Shown here piece after piece: positions 45,866-55,053 of a stretch of 64,000 nt of DNA. Under the pieces are notes generated by a model. That model was not told where the DNA came from. It searched no databases and saw nothing but the letters and a program-made list of their open reading frames with translations. Within the stretch, counting starts at the first letter, position 1. Every line of letters starts with the position of its first letter. The stretch comes from Rhodanobacter glycinis. GTDB lineage: Bacteria > Pseudomonadota > Gammaproteobacteria > Xanthomonadales > Rhodanobacteraceae. The position numbers were made by a program, and so were the translations under genes. The stretch lies in NCBI RefSeq assembly GCF_900114325.1, contig NZ_FOSR01000004.1:221550-285549 (forward strand), in the 5' to 3' direction.

Positions 45866-46609
45866 TTACTTCGCCTTGCCCTGGTTCGCCACCGCCGCCG
45901 CCTTGGCCGCGATTGCCTCGGCATCGCCCAGGTAGTAGTGGCGCAACACCTTCAACTGGTCGTCGAACTCGTAGACCAGCGGCACGCCATTGGGAATGTT
46001 GAGCTCGACGATGGCCTCGTCGGACATGCCGTCGAGGTACTTCACCAGTGCGCGGATGGAGTTGCCGTGCGCCACCGCCAGCACGCGCTGGCCGGCGCTG
46101 ATCGCCGGCGCCAGCACCTCGTTCCAGTACGGCAGCACGCGGGCCACGGTGTCCTTCAGGCATTCCGTGTCAGGAATGTCGCCCGGGTTCAGCGCGGCGT
46201 AGCGCGGGTCGTGCACCGCCTCGTTGGCGCTGCGCTCCAGTGCCGGCGGCGGTACATCGTAGCTGCGACGCCAGACCTTGACCTGCGCGTCGCCGTATTT
46301 CTCGGCGGTCTCGGCCTTGTTGAGCCCGGTCAGCGCGCCGTAGTGACGCTCGTTGAGGCGCCAGTCGGTATGCACCGGCAGCCACATCATCTCCATCGCG
46401 TCGAGGGCACCCCACAGGGTGCGCACCGCACGCTTGAGCACCGAGGTATGCGCCACGTCGAACGCATAGCCCTCGCGCTTGAGCAATTCGCCGGCCTCGC
46501 GAGCCTCGGTCATGCCCTGCTCGGTGATGTCGACGTCGGCCCATCCGCTGAAGCGGTTGTCGAGGTTCCACTGTGACTGGCCGTGGCGGATCAGGACGAG
46601 CTTGTGCAT
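45866..46609 (-). CDS. gpmA: 2,3-bisphosphoglycerate-dependent phosphoglycerate mutase
   Basis: The product has 247 residues. It interconverts 3- and 2-phosphoglycerate in glycolysis. The phospho-acceptor histidine is in [10 protein letters not shown], the second in [11 protein letters not shown], with [19 protein letters not shown] between. It lacks nothing expected of GpmA (about 250 residues). The start at 46609 is set by the conserved [10 protein letters not shown]. Divergent from the VNGD-repeat gene with about 146 bases between. Confidence 0.96.
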   Translation of the reverse strand: MHKLVLIRHGQSQWNLDNRFSGWADVDITEQGMTEAREAGELLKREGYAFDVAHTSVLKRAVRTLWGALDAMEMMWLPVHTDWRLNERHYGALTGLNKAETAEKYGDAQVKVWRRSYDVPPPALERSANEAVHDPRYAALNPGDIPDTECLKDTVARVLPYWNEVLAPAISAGQRVLAVAHGNSIRALVKYLDGMSDEAIVELNIPNGVPLVYEFDDQLKVLRHYYLGDAEAIAAKAAAVANQGKAK

Positions 46610-46755
46610 GGCGATGCGGTTCCGGGTGGGCGAACCCTGAATGGTGAGGCCGGGCCCGGGCCTCGTCAAATACGCCCCTGCCGAAGGTCACGTAAACCCC
46701 GGGCGTCGCTGCCGCATCCCATGAGGGTCATCCCATCCCGAACGGAGATATCTCC

Positions 46756-47406
46756 ATGCGCCGCATCCTGCTCGCTCTCGCACTCCTCCTGCCGCTGGCC
46801 GCCATGGCCTCGGACAACGACACCGACAAGGTCAACGGCGACGTGCATGTCACTGCCGGCCAGCATGTCGGCAAGGCCAGCTCGGTCAACGGCGACGTCG
46901 ACGTCGCCGACCACGCCGTGGTCGAGAAGGCCAGCACCGTCAACGGCGAGGTGAAACTGGGCCAGCAGGCGCAGGCCGGCGAAGTCGACACCGTCAATGG
47001 CGATATCGAGATGGCCGCCGGCGCCCGCGTGCAGGGCAAGGTCGAGGCGGTGAACGGCGCCATCCACCTGGCCCGGGGTGCCGAGGTGGATGGCCACCTG
47101 TCCAACGTCAACGGCACCATCACCCTGGAAGATGCGCATGCCGCTGCCGGTATCGAAACCGTGGCCGGCGACATCACCATCGGCGCCAACTCGCGCGTCG
47201 AAGGCGGCATCCTGGTCGACAAGCCGAACAACGGCTGGTTCCACTCGGGCAGCACGCGCAAGCCGGTGATCGTGATCGGCCCGCACGCCGTGGTGCAGGG
47301 CACGCTGGAGTTCCGCCGCGAGGTGGTGCTGAAGGTCAGCGACAGCGCGCAGATCGGTCCGGTCAAGGGCGCCACGGTGGAGAAGTTCAGCGGCGCCACG
47401 CCGTAA
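46756..47406 (+). CDS. Secreted beta-repeat protein with VNGD motifs
   Basis: The product has 216 residues. The signal peptide MRRILLALALLLPLAAMA is followed by at least six tandem units of about 18 residues, each centred on V(N/A)G(D/E/A/T)(V/I) with alternating hydrophobic residues (VNGDVHV, VNGDVDV, VNGEVKL, VNGDIEM, VNGAIHL, VNGTITL, VAGDITI). This pattern forms a right-handed parallel beta-helix, as in bactofilins and DUF4097-like proteins, but the signal peptide argues for an exported protein. I do not know the function. The last third (after about 145) breaks the repeat. It sits 67 bases upstream of the M28 peptidase gene. Confidence 0.7.
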   Translation: MRRILLALALLLPLAAMASDNDTDKVNGDVHVTAGQHVGKASSVNGDVDVADHAVVEKASTVNGEVKLGQQAQAGEVDTVNGDIEMAAGARVQGKVEAVNGAIHLARGAEVDGHLSNVNGTITLEDAHAAAGIETVAGDITIGANSRVEGGILVDKPNNGWFHSGSTRKPVIVIGPHAVVQGTLEFRREVVLKVSDSAQIGPVKGATVEKFSGATP

Positions 47407-47473
47407 TCGCGGTTTGCCCCGGCACGAGGGACGCGGTCTACACTCGGGCCACCATCGTTGCCGGGGAACCTCT

Positions 47474-49162
47474 ATGCGTCGCTGCCTGCCGACCTGCTCT
47501 GCCACCGTGTTCGCCATCGGCATCGCGCTTGCGATGCCGACCTTCGCGGCCACGCCCGCGCCGACAACCCATCATTTCAGCGCAGCCATCGATGCCGGTG
47601 ACTTCTCGGCCTATCTGAAGGCCGTTTCCTCGGATGCGTTCGAGGGCCGCAAGCCGGGCACCGAAGGGGCCCGGCGCACCGTCGACTATCTGGTGGCGCA
47701 GTTCAAGCGCATGGGCCTGCAACCGGGCAACCACGGCCAGTGGTTCCAGACCGTGCCGGCGGTATCGACCACCTTGCAGCACCCGGAACAGCTGCGCCTG
47801 GACGTCACCGAAAACGGTCGCACCCTGCCGCTCGCCTACGGCAGCGACATGGTCGCCGTGACCCTGCAGGCCAAGCCGAAGGTGACGCTCAAGCGGTCCG
47901 ACATCGTCTTCGTCGGCTACGGCATCGATGCGCCCGAATACCAGTGGAACGACTACGCCGGCATCGACGTGAAGGGCAAGACGGTAATCGTGCTGGTGAA
48001 CGATCCCGGCTATGCCACGCAGGATCCGAAGCTGTTCCGTGGCCGCACGATGACCTACTACGGCCGCTGGACCTACAAGTACGAGCAAGCCGCGCGCGAA
48101 GGTGCCGCTGCCTGCTTCATCGTGCACGCCACCGGACCGGCCGGCTACCCGTGGAGCGTGGTGCACAACAGCTGGTCAGGCCCGCAACTCAGCCTGCCCG
48201 CGGGCGAGCATGCCGCGCCACGGCTGCCCGTGGCCGGCTGGCTCAGCGGCGACGCCGCGCGCCACCTGTTCGCCGCCTCCGGGCTGGACTTCGACACGCT
48301 TGAAGCCGCGGCTGCCCGTCGCGGCTTCAAGCCGGTTTCGCTGAAAGCCCAGGCCTCGATCACGCTGGACAGCACCATCAGGCACACGCATTCGCGCAAC
48401 GTGCTGGCCCTGCTCAAGGGCAGCGAGCATCCGGATCAGGCGGTGATCTACAGCGCGCACTGGGATCACTTCGGCCGCGATCCCAAGCTGAAGGGCGACC
48501 AGATCTACAACGGCGCCATCGACAACGGCACCGGTGTGGCCGCACTGCTGGAAATCGCCGAAGCCTTCGCGCACCAGCAGCCGAGGCCGAAGCGCTCGCT
48601 GCTGTTCGCCGCGGTGACGATGGAAGAGTCCGGCCTGCTCGGCTCGCAGTACTACGTGGAACACCCGGTGTTTCCGCTGAACCGGACCGTGGCCGACATC
48701 AACATGGATGCGCTGGACATCATCGGCCCCACGAAGAACATGATCGTGGTCGGCTACGGCCAGTCGCAGCTGGAAGACAGGCTCAAGGGCGTACTGGCGA
48801 AACAGGGCCGCACGCTCAGCCCCGAGCCCACGCCGGAGAATGGCTTCTACTTCCGCTCGGATCATTTCAGCTTTGCCAAGGCCGGCGTGCCCGCAATGGA
48901 CACGCTGACCGGCGACGACCTGGTCGACGGCGGCACCCGCAAGGGCCGCGCCCTGCTCGCCGACTACACCGCCCACCGCTACCACACGCCGCAGGACAAC
49001 TACGATCCGCACTGGGACTTCCGCGGCGTGATCAGGGACATCCAGGCCCTGCACGACGTCGGCCAGCAACTCGCCGATGGCAGCGACTGGCCGCAGTGGA
49101 ATGCCGGCAGCGAATTCCGCGCGCGGCGGCAGGCGATGATGCAGGCGAACGACCCGCATTGA
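47474..49162 (+). CDS. M28 family zinc aminopeptidase, secreted
   Basis: The product has 562 residues: a signal peptide (MRRCLPTCSATVFAIGIALA), a peptidase M28 fold with a PA insert (about 135-290), and the zinc ligands His329 (SAHWDHFG), Asp350 (GAIDNGTG), Glu384-Glu385 (MEES), Asp near 407 (ADINMDALDI) and a late His (HRYHTPQDNYD). It would remove N-terminal residues from peptides outside the cytoplasm. The ATG at 47474 begins the hydrophobic signal; 20 residues of upstream frame are Arg/His-rich and unlikely. Confidence 0.92.
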   Translation: MRRCLPTCSATVFAIGIALAMPTFAATPAPTTHHFSAAIDAGDFSAYLKAVSSDAFEGRKPGTEGARRTVDYLVAQFKRMGLQPGNHGQWFQTVPAVSTTLQHPEQLRLDVTENGRTLPLAYGSDMVAVTLQAKPKVTLKRSDIVFVGYGIDAPEYQWNDYAGIDVKGKTVIVLVNDPGYATQDPKLFRGRTMTYYGRWTYKYEQAAREGAAACFIVHATGPAGYPWSVVHNSWSGPQLSLPAGEHAAPRLPVAGWLSGDAARHLFAASGLDFDTLEAAAARRGFKPVSLKAQASITLDSTIRHTHSRNVLALLKGSEHPDQAVIYSAHWDHFGRDPKLKGDQIYNGAIDNGTGVAALLEIAEAFAHQQPRPKRSLLFAAVTMEESGLLGSQYYVEHPVFPLNRTVADINMDALDIIGPTKNMIVVGYGQSQLEDRLKGVLAKQGRTLSPEPTPENGFYFRSDHFSFAKAGVPAMDTLTGDDLVDGGTRKGRALLADYTAHRYHTPQDNYDPHWDFRGVIRDIQALHDVGQQLADGSDWPQWNAGSEFRARRQAMMQANDPH

Positions 49163-49181
49163 CGCCGGCAATGCGTGGAAT

Positions 49182-50156
<975 letters not shown>

Positions 50157-50166
50157 TCACGCCGGC

Positions 50167-50180
50167 TTGACGACGATCAA
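50167..50180. promoter_or_regulatory. FNR/Anr-like box TTGACGACGATCAA upstream of hemF
   Basis: TTGAC-N4-ATCAA differs by one base from the FNR/Anr consensus TTGAT-N4-ATCAA. It lies about 59-72 bases upstream of hemF and about 75-88 bases upstream of the ketosynthase start on the other strand. Anr control of hemF is known in Pseudomonas. The match is short and could be chance. Confidence 0.4.
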
Positions 50181-50254
50181 GCCCGCATGAACGCACGTGC
50201 AACTTTCGCGGCGATTGTCTAGGCAATCCGCATGCGGCTGGCTAGGCTCGTGCG

Positions 50255-51460
50255 ATGACCACACCCATGCCCTCCCTCGCGGTCTCTGCCTGCACGGCCA
50301 CCTCGGCGCTTGGCCATGGGCTCGACACCCACCGGCAGGCGCTTGAGCAGGGCCGCAGCGGGCTGCGTCCGAATGACATCAGCCAGGCACCGCTGCCGTG
50401 CTGGATCGGTCGCGTCGACGGCGTGGAAGACGAACCACTGCCCGCCGCGCTGGCCGACTGGGATTGCCGCAACAACCGACTGGCTTGGCTGGGCCTGCGC
50501 CAGGACGGTTTCCTCGACCGCGTGCACGCCGCCCGCACGCGCTACGGCGCCGACCGCATCGCGCTGCTGCTGGGCACCTCCACCGCCAGCATCGGCGCCA
50601 CCGAGGAAGGTTATCGCCGACTCGATGCATCCGGCCATCTGCCCGACGACTTGCGCCGCCGAGCGATCCATTCGCCGCACTCGCTGACCGACTTCGTCGC
50701 TGCTGCGCTGGCGCTGGAAGGGCCCTGCCTCACTGTCTCCACCGCCTGCTCGTCCAGCGCCAAGGTATTCGCCAGCGCGGAGCGGATGATCCGGCTCGGC
50801 CTGGTCGATGCGGCCGTGGTCGGCGGGGTGGATACGTTGTGCGACAGCGTGCTGTTCGGTTTCGGTTCGCTGGAACTGATTTCAGCCGAACCGTGCCGCC
50901 CGTTCGACGAGGCGCGCAATGGCATCTCGATCGGCGAGGCCGCCGGTTTCGCCTTGCTGGAACGCGCCGACGCCGCGCCGCAGGCGCCGCGCCTGCTTGG
51001 CTGGGGCGAATCCAGCGACGCCCACCACATGTCCACGCCACATCCGGAGGGCCTGGGCGCCGAACTGGCGATCCGTGAGGCACTGGCCCGGGCCGGACTG
51101 GAGCCGACGCAGGTCGATTACATCAACCTGCACGGCACCGCCAGCCACAAGAACGACACGATGGAAGCCAACCTGCTTGCGCGGTTGTTCCCGACGACCA
51201 CGCGCGCCAGTTCCACCAAGGGCTTCACCGGCCACACCCTGGGCGCGGCCGGGATTATCGAGGCCGTCATCGCGCTGCTGGCGATCGAGGGCGGGCTGAT
51301 CCCCGGTAATCTCGGTGCCCGCGCCCCGGACCCCGCCTGCAGTGCCTCGTTTGCCTGGCACGCCGCGCATCAGCGCGTCGCGGTGGCGATGAGCAACTCG
51401 TTCGGTTTCGGCGGCAACAATGCCTGCCTGGTGTTCGGCCAGGCGCAGGTTTCCCGATGA
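50255..51460 (+). CDS. Beta-ketoacyl-ACP synthase, aryl polyene/xanthomonadin type
   Basis: The product has 401 residues, an elongating ketosynthase with the full triad Cys165 (STACSSS), His293 (NLHGTAS) and His327 (GFTGHTLG). It would extend an aryl starter with malonyl-ACP, probably as a heterodimer with the next gene product. The stop overlaps the chain-length-factor start (ATGA). Its position with chain-length factor, ACP, dehydratases and a XanB2-like chorismatase indicates an aryl polyene rather than fatty-acid role; FabF-like function cannot be excluded from sequence alone. Confidence 0.9.
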   Translation: MTTPMPSLAVSACTATSALGHGLDTHRQALEQGRSGLRPNDISQAPLPCWIGRVDGVEDEPLPAALADWDCRNNRLAWLGLRQDGFLDRVHAARTRYGADRIALLLGTSTASIGATEEGYRRLDASGHLPDDLRRRAIHSPHSLTDFVAAALALEGPCLTVSTACSSSAKVFASAERMIRLGLVDAAVVGGVDTLCDSVLFGFGSLELISAEPCRPFDEARNGISIGEAAGFALLERADAAPQAPRLLGWGESSDAHHMSTPHPEGLGAELAIREALARAGLEPTQVDYINLHGTASHKNDTMEANLLARLFPTTTRASSTKGFTGHTLGAAGIIEAVIALLAIEGGLIPGNLGARAPDPACSASFAWHAAHQRVAVAMSNSFGFGGNNACLVFGQAQVSR

Positions 51461-52251
51461 ATGCGCTGAGCGTTTATGTCGAAGGTCTCGGCGTGTGGTC
51501 GTCGACGCTGGCCGATATCGACGCATTGCGTGCGCGTCGCGCCGGCGCACCGCCGGCCACGCCCGTCGAGCGTCCACCCGCCTCCCGCCTGTCCGCCGGC
51601 GAACGACGACGCGCCTCGGCCAGCGTGTTGCTGGCAGTGGAAGTGGCCGGGCAAGCCGTCGCGATGAGCGGCCGCGCCGCCGACACGCTGGCCTGCGTTT
51701 TCGCCTCCGCCTACGGCGACCTGGCGATCACGGATTACCTGTGCGCCACTTTGGCACGTACGCCCGACGAGCTGTCGCCGACGCGCTTCCACCATTCCGT
51801 ACACAACGCGCCTGCCGGTTACTGGACCATCGCCACCGACTGTCACGCACCATCGAGCGCCATCTGCGCCGGCCACGCCACGGCAGGCGCAGGACTGCTG
51901 GAAGCGGCCACGCTGGCCTGCGCCGGACAGCAACCAGTGCTGCTGGTGTGCAGCGACATCGCCGGCCACGGCCCGCTGGGCGAGGTCGTCGCCTGCCATC
52001 ACGATTTCGGTGGTGGCCTGGTGTTGTCGCCCATCCTCGGTCCGGGCAGTCGCGCGCGGCTGGCATTGACGCTTGCACGCACGTCCTGCACTCCGTCTTC
52101 ACCCCCGATCGATTGCACTAGTGGCATGTCCGACAACCCTTCCGCCGCCTTGCTCCCCCTGCTCGAGTCGCTGCTTGATGCCACTGGCCATGTCACGCTG
52201 GCGGCCGCGCGCGGGCTCGCGTTGCATGCGCGCGTGGAGCCCATGGCATGA
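51457..52251 (+). CDS. Ketosynthase-like chain-length factor
   Basis: The product has 264 residues and matches the N-terminal half of a ketosynthase (Ketoacyl-synt_2 type): SPTRFHHSVHNAPAGYWTIATD and GQQPVLLVCSDIAGHGPL. There is no TACSS nucleophile, so it cannot condense by itself; such partners shape the cavity and chain length in aryl polyene systems. The C-terminal half of a normal ketosynthase is absent, as in this family. Coupled by 4-base overlaps to the genes on both sides. Confidence 0.85.
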   Translation: MNALSVYVEGLGVWSSTLADIDALRARRAGAPPATPVERPPASRLSAGERRRASASVLLAVEVAGQAVAMSGRAADTLACVFASAYGDLAITDYLCATLARTPDELSPTRFHHSVHNAPAGYWTIATDCHAPSSAICAGHATAGAGLLEAATLACAGQQPVLLVCSDIAGHGPLGEVVACHHDFGGGLVLSPILGPGSRARLALTLARTSCTPSSPPIDCTSGMSDNPSAALLPLLESLLDATGHVTLAAARGLALHARVEPMA

Positions 52252-53018
52252 ACGAGACGCCGCGCTGGTGCGTGCTGATTCCCTGCCTCAACGAGGCGTC
52301 GGCGATCCATGGCGTGGTGCAGTCGGTGCTGGCACTGGGCGTACCCGTGATCGTGGTGGATGACGGCTCGGACGACGACACGCCCCATATCGTCGATGCA
52401 CTGCCGGTGACCCTGGTACGCCACACCGAACGCCGCGGCAAGGGCGAGGCCCTGCGCAGCGGTTTCCGCGAAGCGTTGCGGCAAGGCTATGAGGCGGTGC
52501 TGACGATGGACGGCGATGGCCAGCATCGCGCCGACGACATCCCCCGCATCGTGGCCGCCGCACGCCGCTGGCCCGGCCGGCTGGTGATCGGTGCACGCCT
52601 GCGCGACCGTGACCAGCAGCCCAAGGCGCGACGCTTCGCCAATGCCTTTGCCGACTGGGGCATCTCCTGGGCCTGCGCCCAGCCGGTTGCCGACACCCAG
52701 AGCGGCCAGCGCTGGTATCCACGGGCCGCCTTGAGCCTGGTCGACCTGCCCGCCGAAGGTTTCGTATTCGAGGCCGCGCTGCTGATCACCGCCTCGCGCG
52801 AGCTGGACATGTCGGTGGTCTCGGTGCCGATTGCCTCGCGCTACCAGGGCAACTTCCGGCTCAGCCACTTCCGCCCCGTGCGCGACGTCACGCGCATCAC
52901 GCTCTACACGATAGGCCGGATCATCCATTACGGCGAAGCCCGTGCCAGCTACCGGCGCTCGCGCAGCTCACCGCAGGTGGCCGATTCCGCCGAGCCATCC
53001 GCGGCGCGAATCTGCTGA
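52248..53018 (+). CDS. Family 2 glycosyltransferase of the aryl polyene cluster
   Basis: The product has 256 residues with a GT-A fold: VLIPCLNEASAI (first strand), VIVVDDGSDD (nucleotide), RGKGEALRSGF and TMDGDGQH (DxD-like), then WYPRAALSLVDLPAEGFVFE. No membrane helix. Aryl polyene clusters often encode a GT2 enzyme with unknown sugar or lipid acceptor. It starts in the last codon of the chain-length-factor gene. The tail after about 235 is Arg/Ser-rich. Convergent with the dehydratase-ACP arm. Confidence 0.88.
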   Translation: MNETPRWCVLIPCLNEASAIHGVVQSVLALGVPVIVVDDGSDDDTPHIVDALPVTLVRHTERRGKGEALRSGFREALRQGYEAVLTMDGDGQHRADDIPRIVAAARRWPGRLVIGARLRDRDQQPKARRFANAFADWGISWACAQPVADTQSGQRWYPRAALSLVDLPAEGFVFEAALLITASRELDMSVVSVPIASRYQGNFRLSHFRPVRDVTRITLYTIGRIIHYGEARASYRRSRSSPQVADSAEPSAARIC

Positions 53019-53031
53019 GGCAGTCTCCGGA

Positions 53032-53466
53032 TCAGCCGTATATGGCCGCGGCGCGGCCACTGGCCAGCAGGTGGCCGGCCTGTTGGACGCGAAACGCGTA
53101 CTGAGTCCCCGCCGCATCGGCGTAAAGGCGTTCGGCGTGAACGTCCAGTCGACCACCCTGTGCATCGACGAGGCCCACTTCAAGTCGCACGTCACGCAGG
53201 CTGACCAGCATGCCCGGGCGCACCGCCGCATCGCCCGCGGCACGCGCCAGCAGCGCACCGTGCAAGGCCATCGCCTGCGCCCCGTATTCGGCCAGATGCA
53301 CCGCATGCAATCCGGCATCGCCACGCAATGGATGATCGGGCCGCGCATAGCTGGTACTGCAGGCGTCAATCGTCTTCGCGTCCCAACTATCCACCACATC
53401 GAGCAGGCACATCGCGCCGACGTGGGGCAGCAACTGCGCCCAGTCGTCCCGCTCAAGCCGGTTCAT
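53032..53466 (-). CDS. 3-hydroxyacyl-ACP dehydratase-like hotdog protein
   Basis: The product has 144 residues, single hotdog domain, opening LLPHVGAMCLLDVVDSWD (catalytic-type His-Val-Gly loop) and AVHLAEYGAQAMALHGAL (helix), typical of the dehydratase in aryl polyene/flexirubin clusters (ApeP-like). It would remove water from beta-hydroxyacyl-ACP to give the conjugated chain. It overlaps the end of the acyltransferase gene by 14 bases and is last in the ACP-dehydratase-acyltransferase-dehydratase unit. Confidence 0.8.
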   Translation of the reverse strand: MNRLERDDWAQLLPHVGAMCLLDVVDSWDAKTIDACSTSYARPDHPLRGDAGLHAVHLAEYGAQAMALHGALLARAAGDAAVRPGMLVSLRDVRLEVGLVDAQGGRLDVHAERLYADAAGTQYAFRVQQAGHLLASGRAAAIYG

Positions 53467-54373
53467 GCGCATCCTCCGGCGCCTGCCAGAAATCGTGGAA
53501 ATTGAACCAGTTGTACGGATAGGCCTGCGCGTAGTGCTCCAACCGTTCGGCATAGCGTGCGATCAAGCCTTTCAACGCTGCGGCGCGCGCCTGTCGCGAC
53601 ACTTCGACGCGATCGGCGAAGGGCTCGAACACCAACCGGTAACGGTTGCCGCCCAGATACAGGCCGAAGCAAAGCAGCACCGGCACCTGCAACGCGTTCG
53701 CCAACAGCCATGGCCCGGTCGGCAAGGGCGCCGGCCGGCCGAGGAAATCGACGCGGCAAAGCTGCTCATGCTCGCGCGCACGATCGGCCAGCAGCGCCAC
53801 CATCGCGCCTTGCCGGCACGCCTCGGCCACCGCGAGGGTGATCGCCACGCCGCCCTGGGCGGTATCGATCACGGCAGTGCCCACTTCCGGTGCCAGCGCC
53901 TCCAGCATTTCGGTCATCGCCGGGGTTTTCTGCTTGTCCAGCAACACCCGCAGCGGCACGTCCGGCCGCCGCGCGCTGAGTGCGCGCAGGGCCTCGAAAC
54001 TGCCTTGGTGGGAGCCGACCAGCAGCACGCCACGCCCCTCGGCAATGGCTGCCTCCAGCGCGGGCAGTCCCTCGATGTCGATGTCGAAATCGCGCTCACC
54101 GCTGGTCAGCAGGTAGATGCGGTCGAACGAGGTGACGGCGTAGGCGTGCAGGTGACGGAACACCTGCCACCAGTGCACCCGGCCGCCCAGCACGCGCTGC
54201 AGGTATTGGCGAGAGGCGCGCCGCTCCTCGCCCCGGCGCAGCATGAAGTACAGCGTGGCGGGATACAGGCACAGCCGGCCCAGCCGGCGCCCACCATGCA
54301 ACGCGACGACGCGAATCAGCCCATACGCGACGCGACCGCCGCCTTCGGGACGTTCGCGCCAGTGCCCACTCAC
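53453..54373 (-). CDS. LpxL/HtrB-like lipid acyltransferase of the aryl polyene cluster
   Basis: The product has 306 residues. It contains the LpxL-type motif GSHQGSFEAL (His, then Glu four residues further on) and ADRAREHEQLCRVDFLGRPAPLPTGP, and belongs to the lysophospholipid acyltransferase superfamily. An N-terminal hydrophobic segment (LCLYPATLYFML) anchors it. It probably moves the finished polyene or another acyl group to a lipid acceptor. It overlaps both neighbours (14 bases downstream, 4 upstream), so the arm is one polycistron. Confidence 0.85.
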   Translation of the reverse strand: MSGHWRERPEGGGRVAYGLIRVVALHGGRRLGRLCLYPATLYFMLRRGEERRASRQYLQRVLGGRVHWWQVFRHLHAYAVTSFDRIYLLTSGERDFDIDIEGLPALEAAIAEGRGVLLVGSHQGSFEALRALSARRPDVPLRVLLDKQKTPAMTEMLEALAPEVGTAVIDTAQGGVAITLAVAEACRQGAMVALLADRAREHEQLCRVDFLGRPAPLPTGPWLLANALQVPVLLCFGLYLGGNRYRLVFEPFADRVEVSRQARAAALKGLIARYAERLEHYAQAYPYNWFNFHDFWQAPEDAHEPA

Positions 54374-54669
54374 GGCGCACCCTCGATCACGCCACGTGCC
54401 AGCAGAACGCCATCGCGGCTGATCTCGAAGCGCAGTCGCCCGACGCGTTCGGTCAATGCCAGCTCGGCCGTTTCGGCCGGCCGCAACGGCGCCAGGAATT
54501 TCGCCTCGACGATGCGTGCCAGCCGCTCACCGCGCCATGCCTGCAATGCCTGCGCCACCTGCTCCAGCAGCCACACGCCGGGCACCAACGGGCGCCCGGG
54601 GAAATGACCGGGCAGGCACGGGTGATCTTCAGGCATGCGCAGCGGGGTGCGCCACAACGGCTCGCTCAT
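54370..54669 (-). CDS. FabA/FabZ-like dehydratase, short (ApeI-like)
   Basis: The product has 99 residues, a small hotdog protein with PEDHPCLPGHFPGRPLVPGVWLLEQV, where His and Gly around GHFPGRPLVPG match the FabZ active-site loop, and a second strand AKFLAPLRPAET. It lacks part of the helix that follows in FabZ (about 150 residues), as in the ApeI-type dehydratases of aryl polyene clusters. A second dehydratase is encoded by the last gene of the arm, so the two may differ in chain length. The start at 54669 begins just before the conserved part. Confidence 0.8.
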   Translation of the reverse strand: MSEPLWRTPLRMPEDHPCLPGHFPGRPLVPGVWLLEQVAQALQAWRGERLARIVEAKFLAPLRPAETAELALTERVGRLRFEISRDGVLLARGVIEGAP

Positions 54670-54688
54670 GGCGCGAACAGGCGCGCCA

Positions 54689-54961
54689 TCACGCCGCGCG
54701 CTGCTGCTCGACGTAATCGGACAGGCTGCGCAGGCTGGCGAACACGCGCTGGTTGTCCGGATTGTCCGAACGCAACGCGAAGCCGTAGCGCTTGGAAACC
54801 GCCAACGCGATTTCCAGGGCGTCGATTGAATCCAGCCCCAGTTCGCCACTGCCGAACAACGGCGCATCCGGGTCGATTCCGGCCGGGTCGACGCCTTCCA
54901 GATTGAGACAATCCACGATCAGGGCAGCCAATTCGTGCTGCGCGGCAGTCTGCTCGGCCAT
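54689..54961 (-). CDS. Acyl carrier protein
   Basis: The product has 90 residues with the phosphopantetheine attachment site LGLDSIDALE (Ser45). It carries the growing polyene as a thioester. The gene begins the minus-strand arm and is 92 bases from the divergent chorismatase gene. Start set by MAEQTAAQHE. Confidence 0.92.
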   Translation of the reverse strand: MAEQTAAQHELAALIVDCLNLEGVDPAGIDPDAPLFGSGELGLDSIDALEIALAVSKRYGFALRSDNPDNQRVFASLRSLSDYVEQQRAA

Positions 54962-55053
54962 GCGTATTTCGGGACTCCGGATTCATGCAACCGTCCCGTC
55001 GGGAACGGGCGCGGAGTGTACCATAGAGGCCTTGTCGTTCCCGGTTAGAAGCA

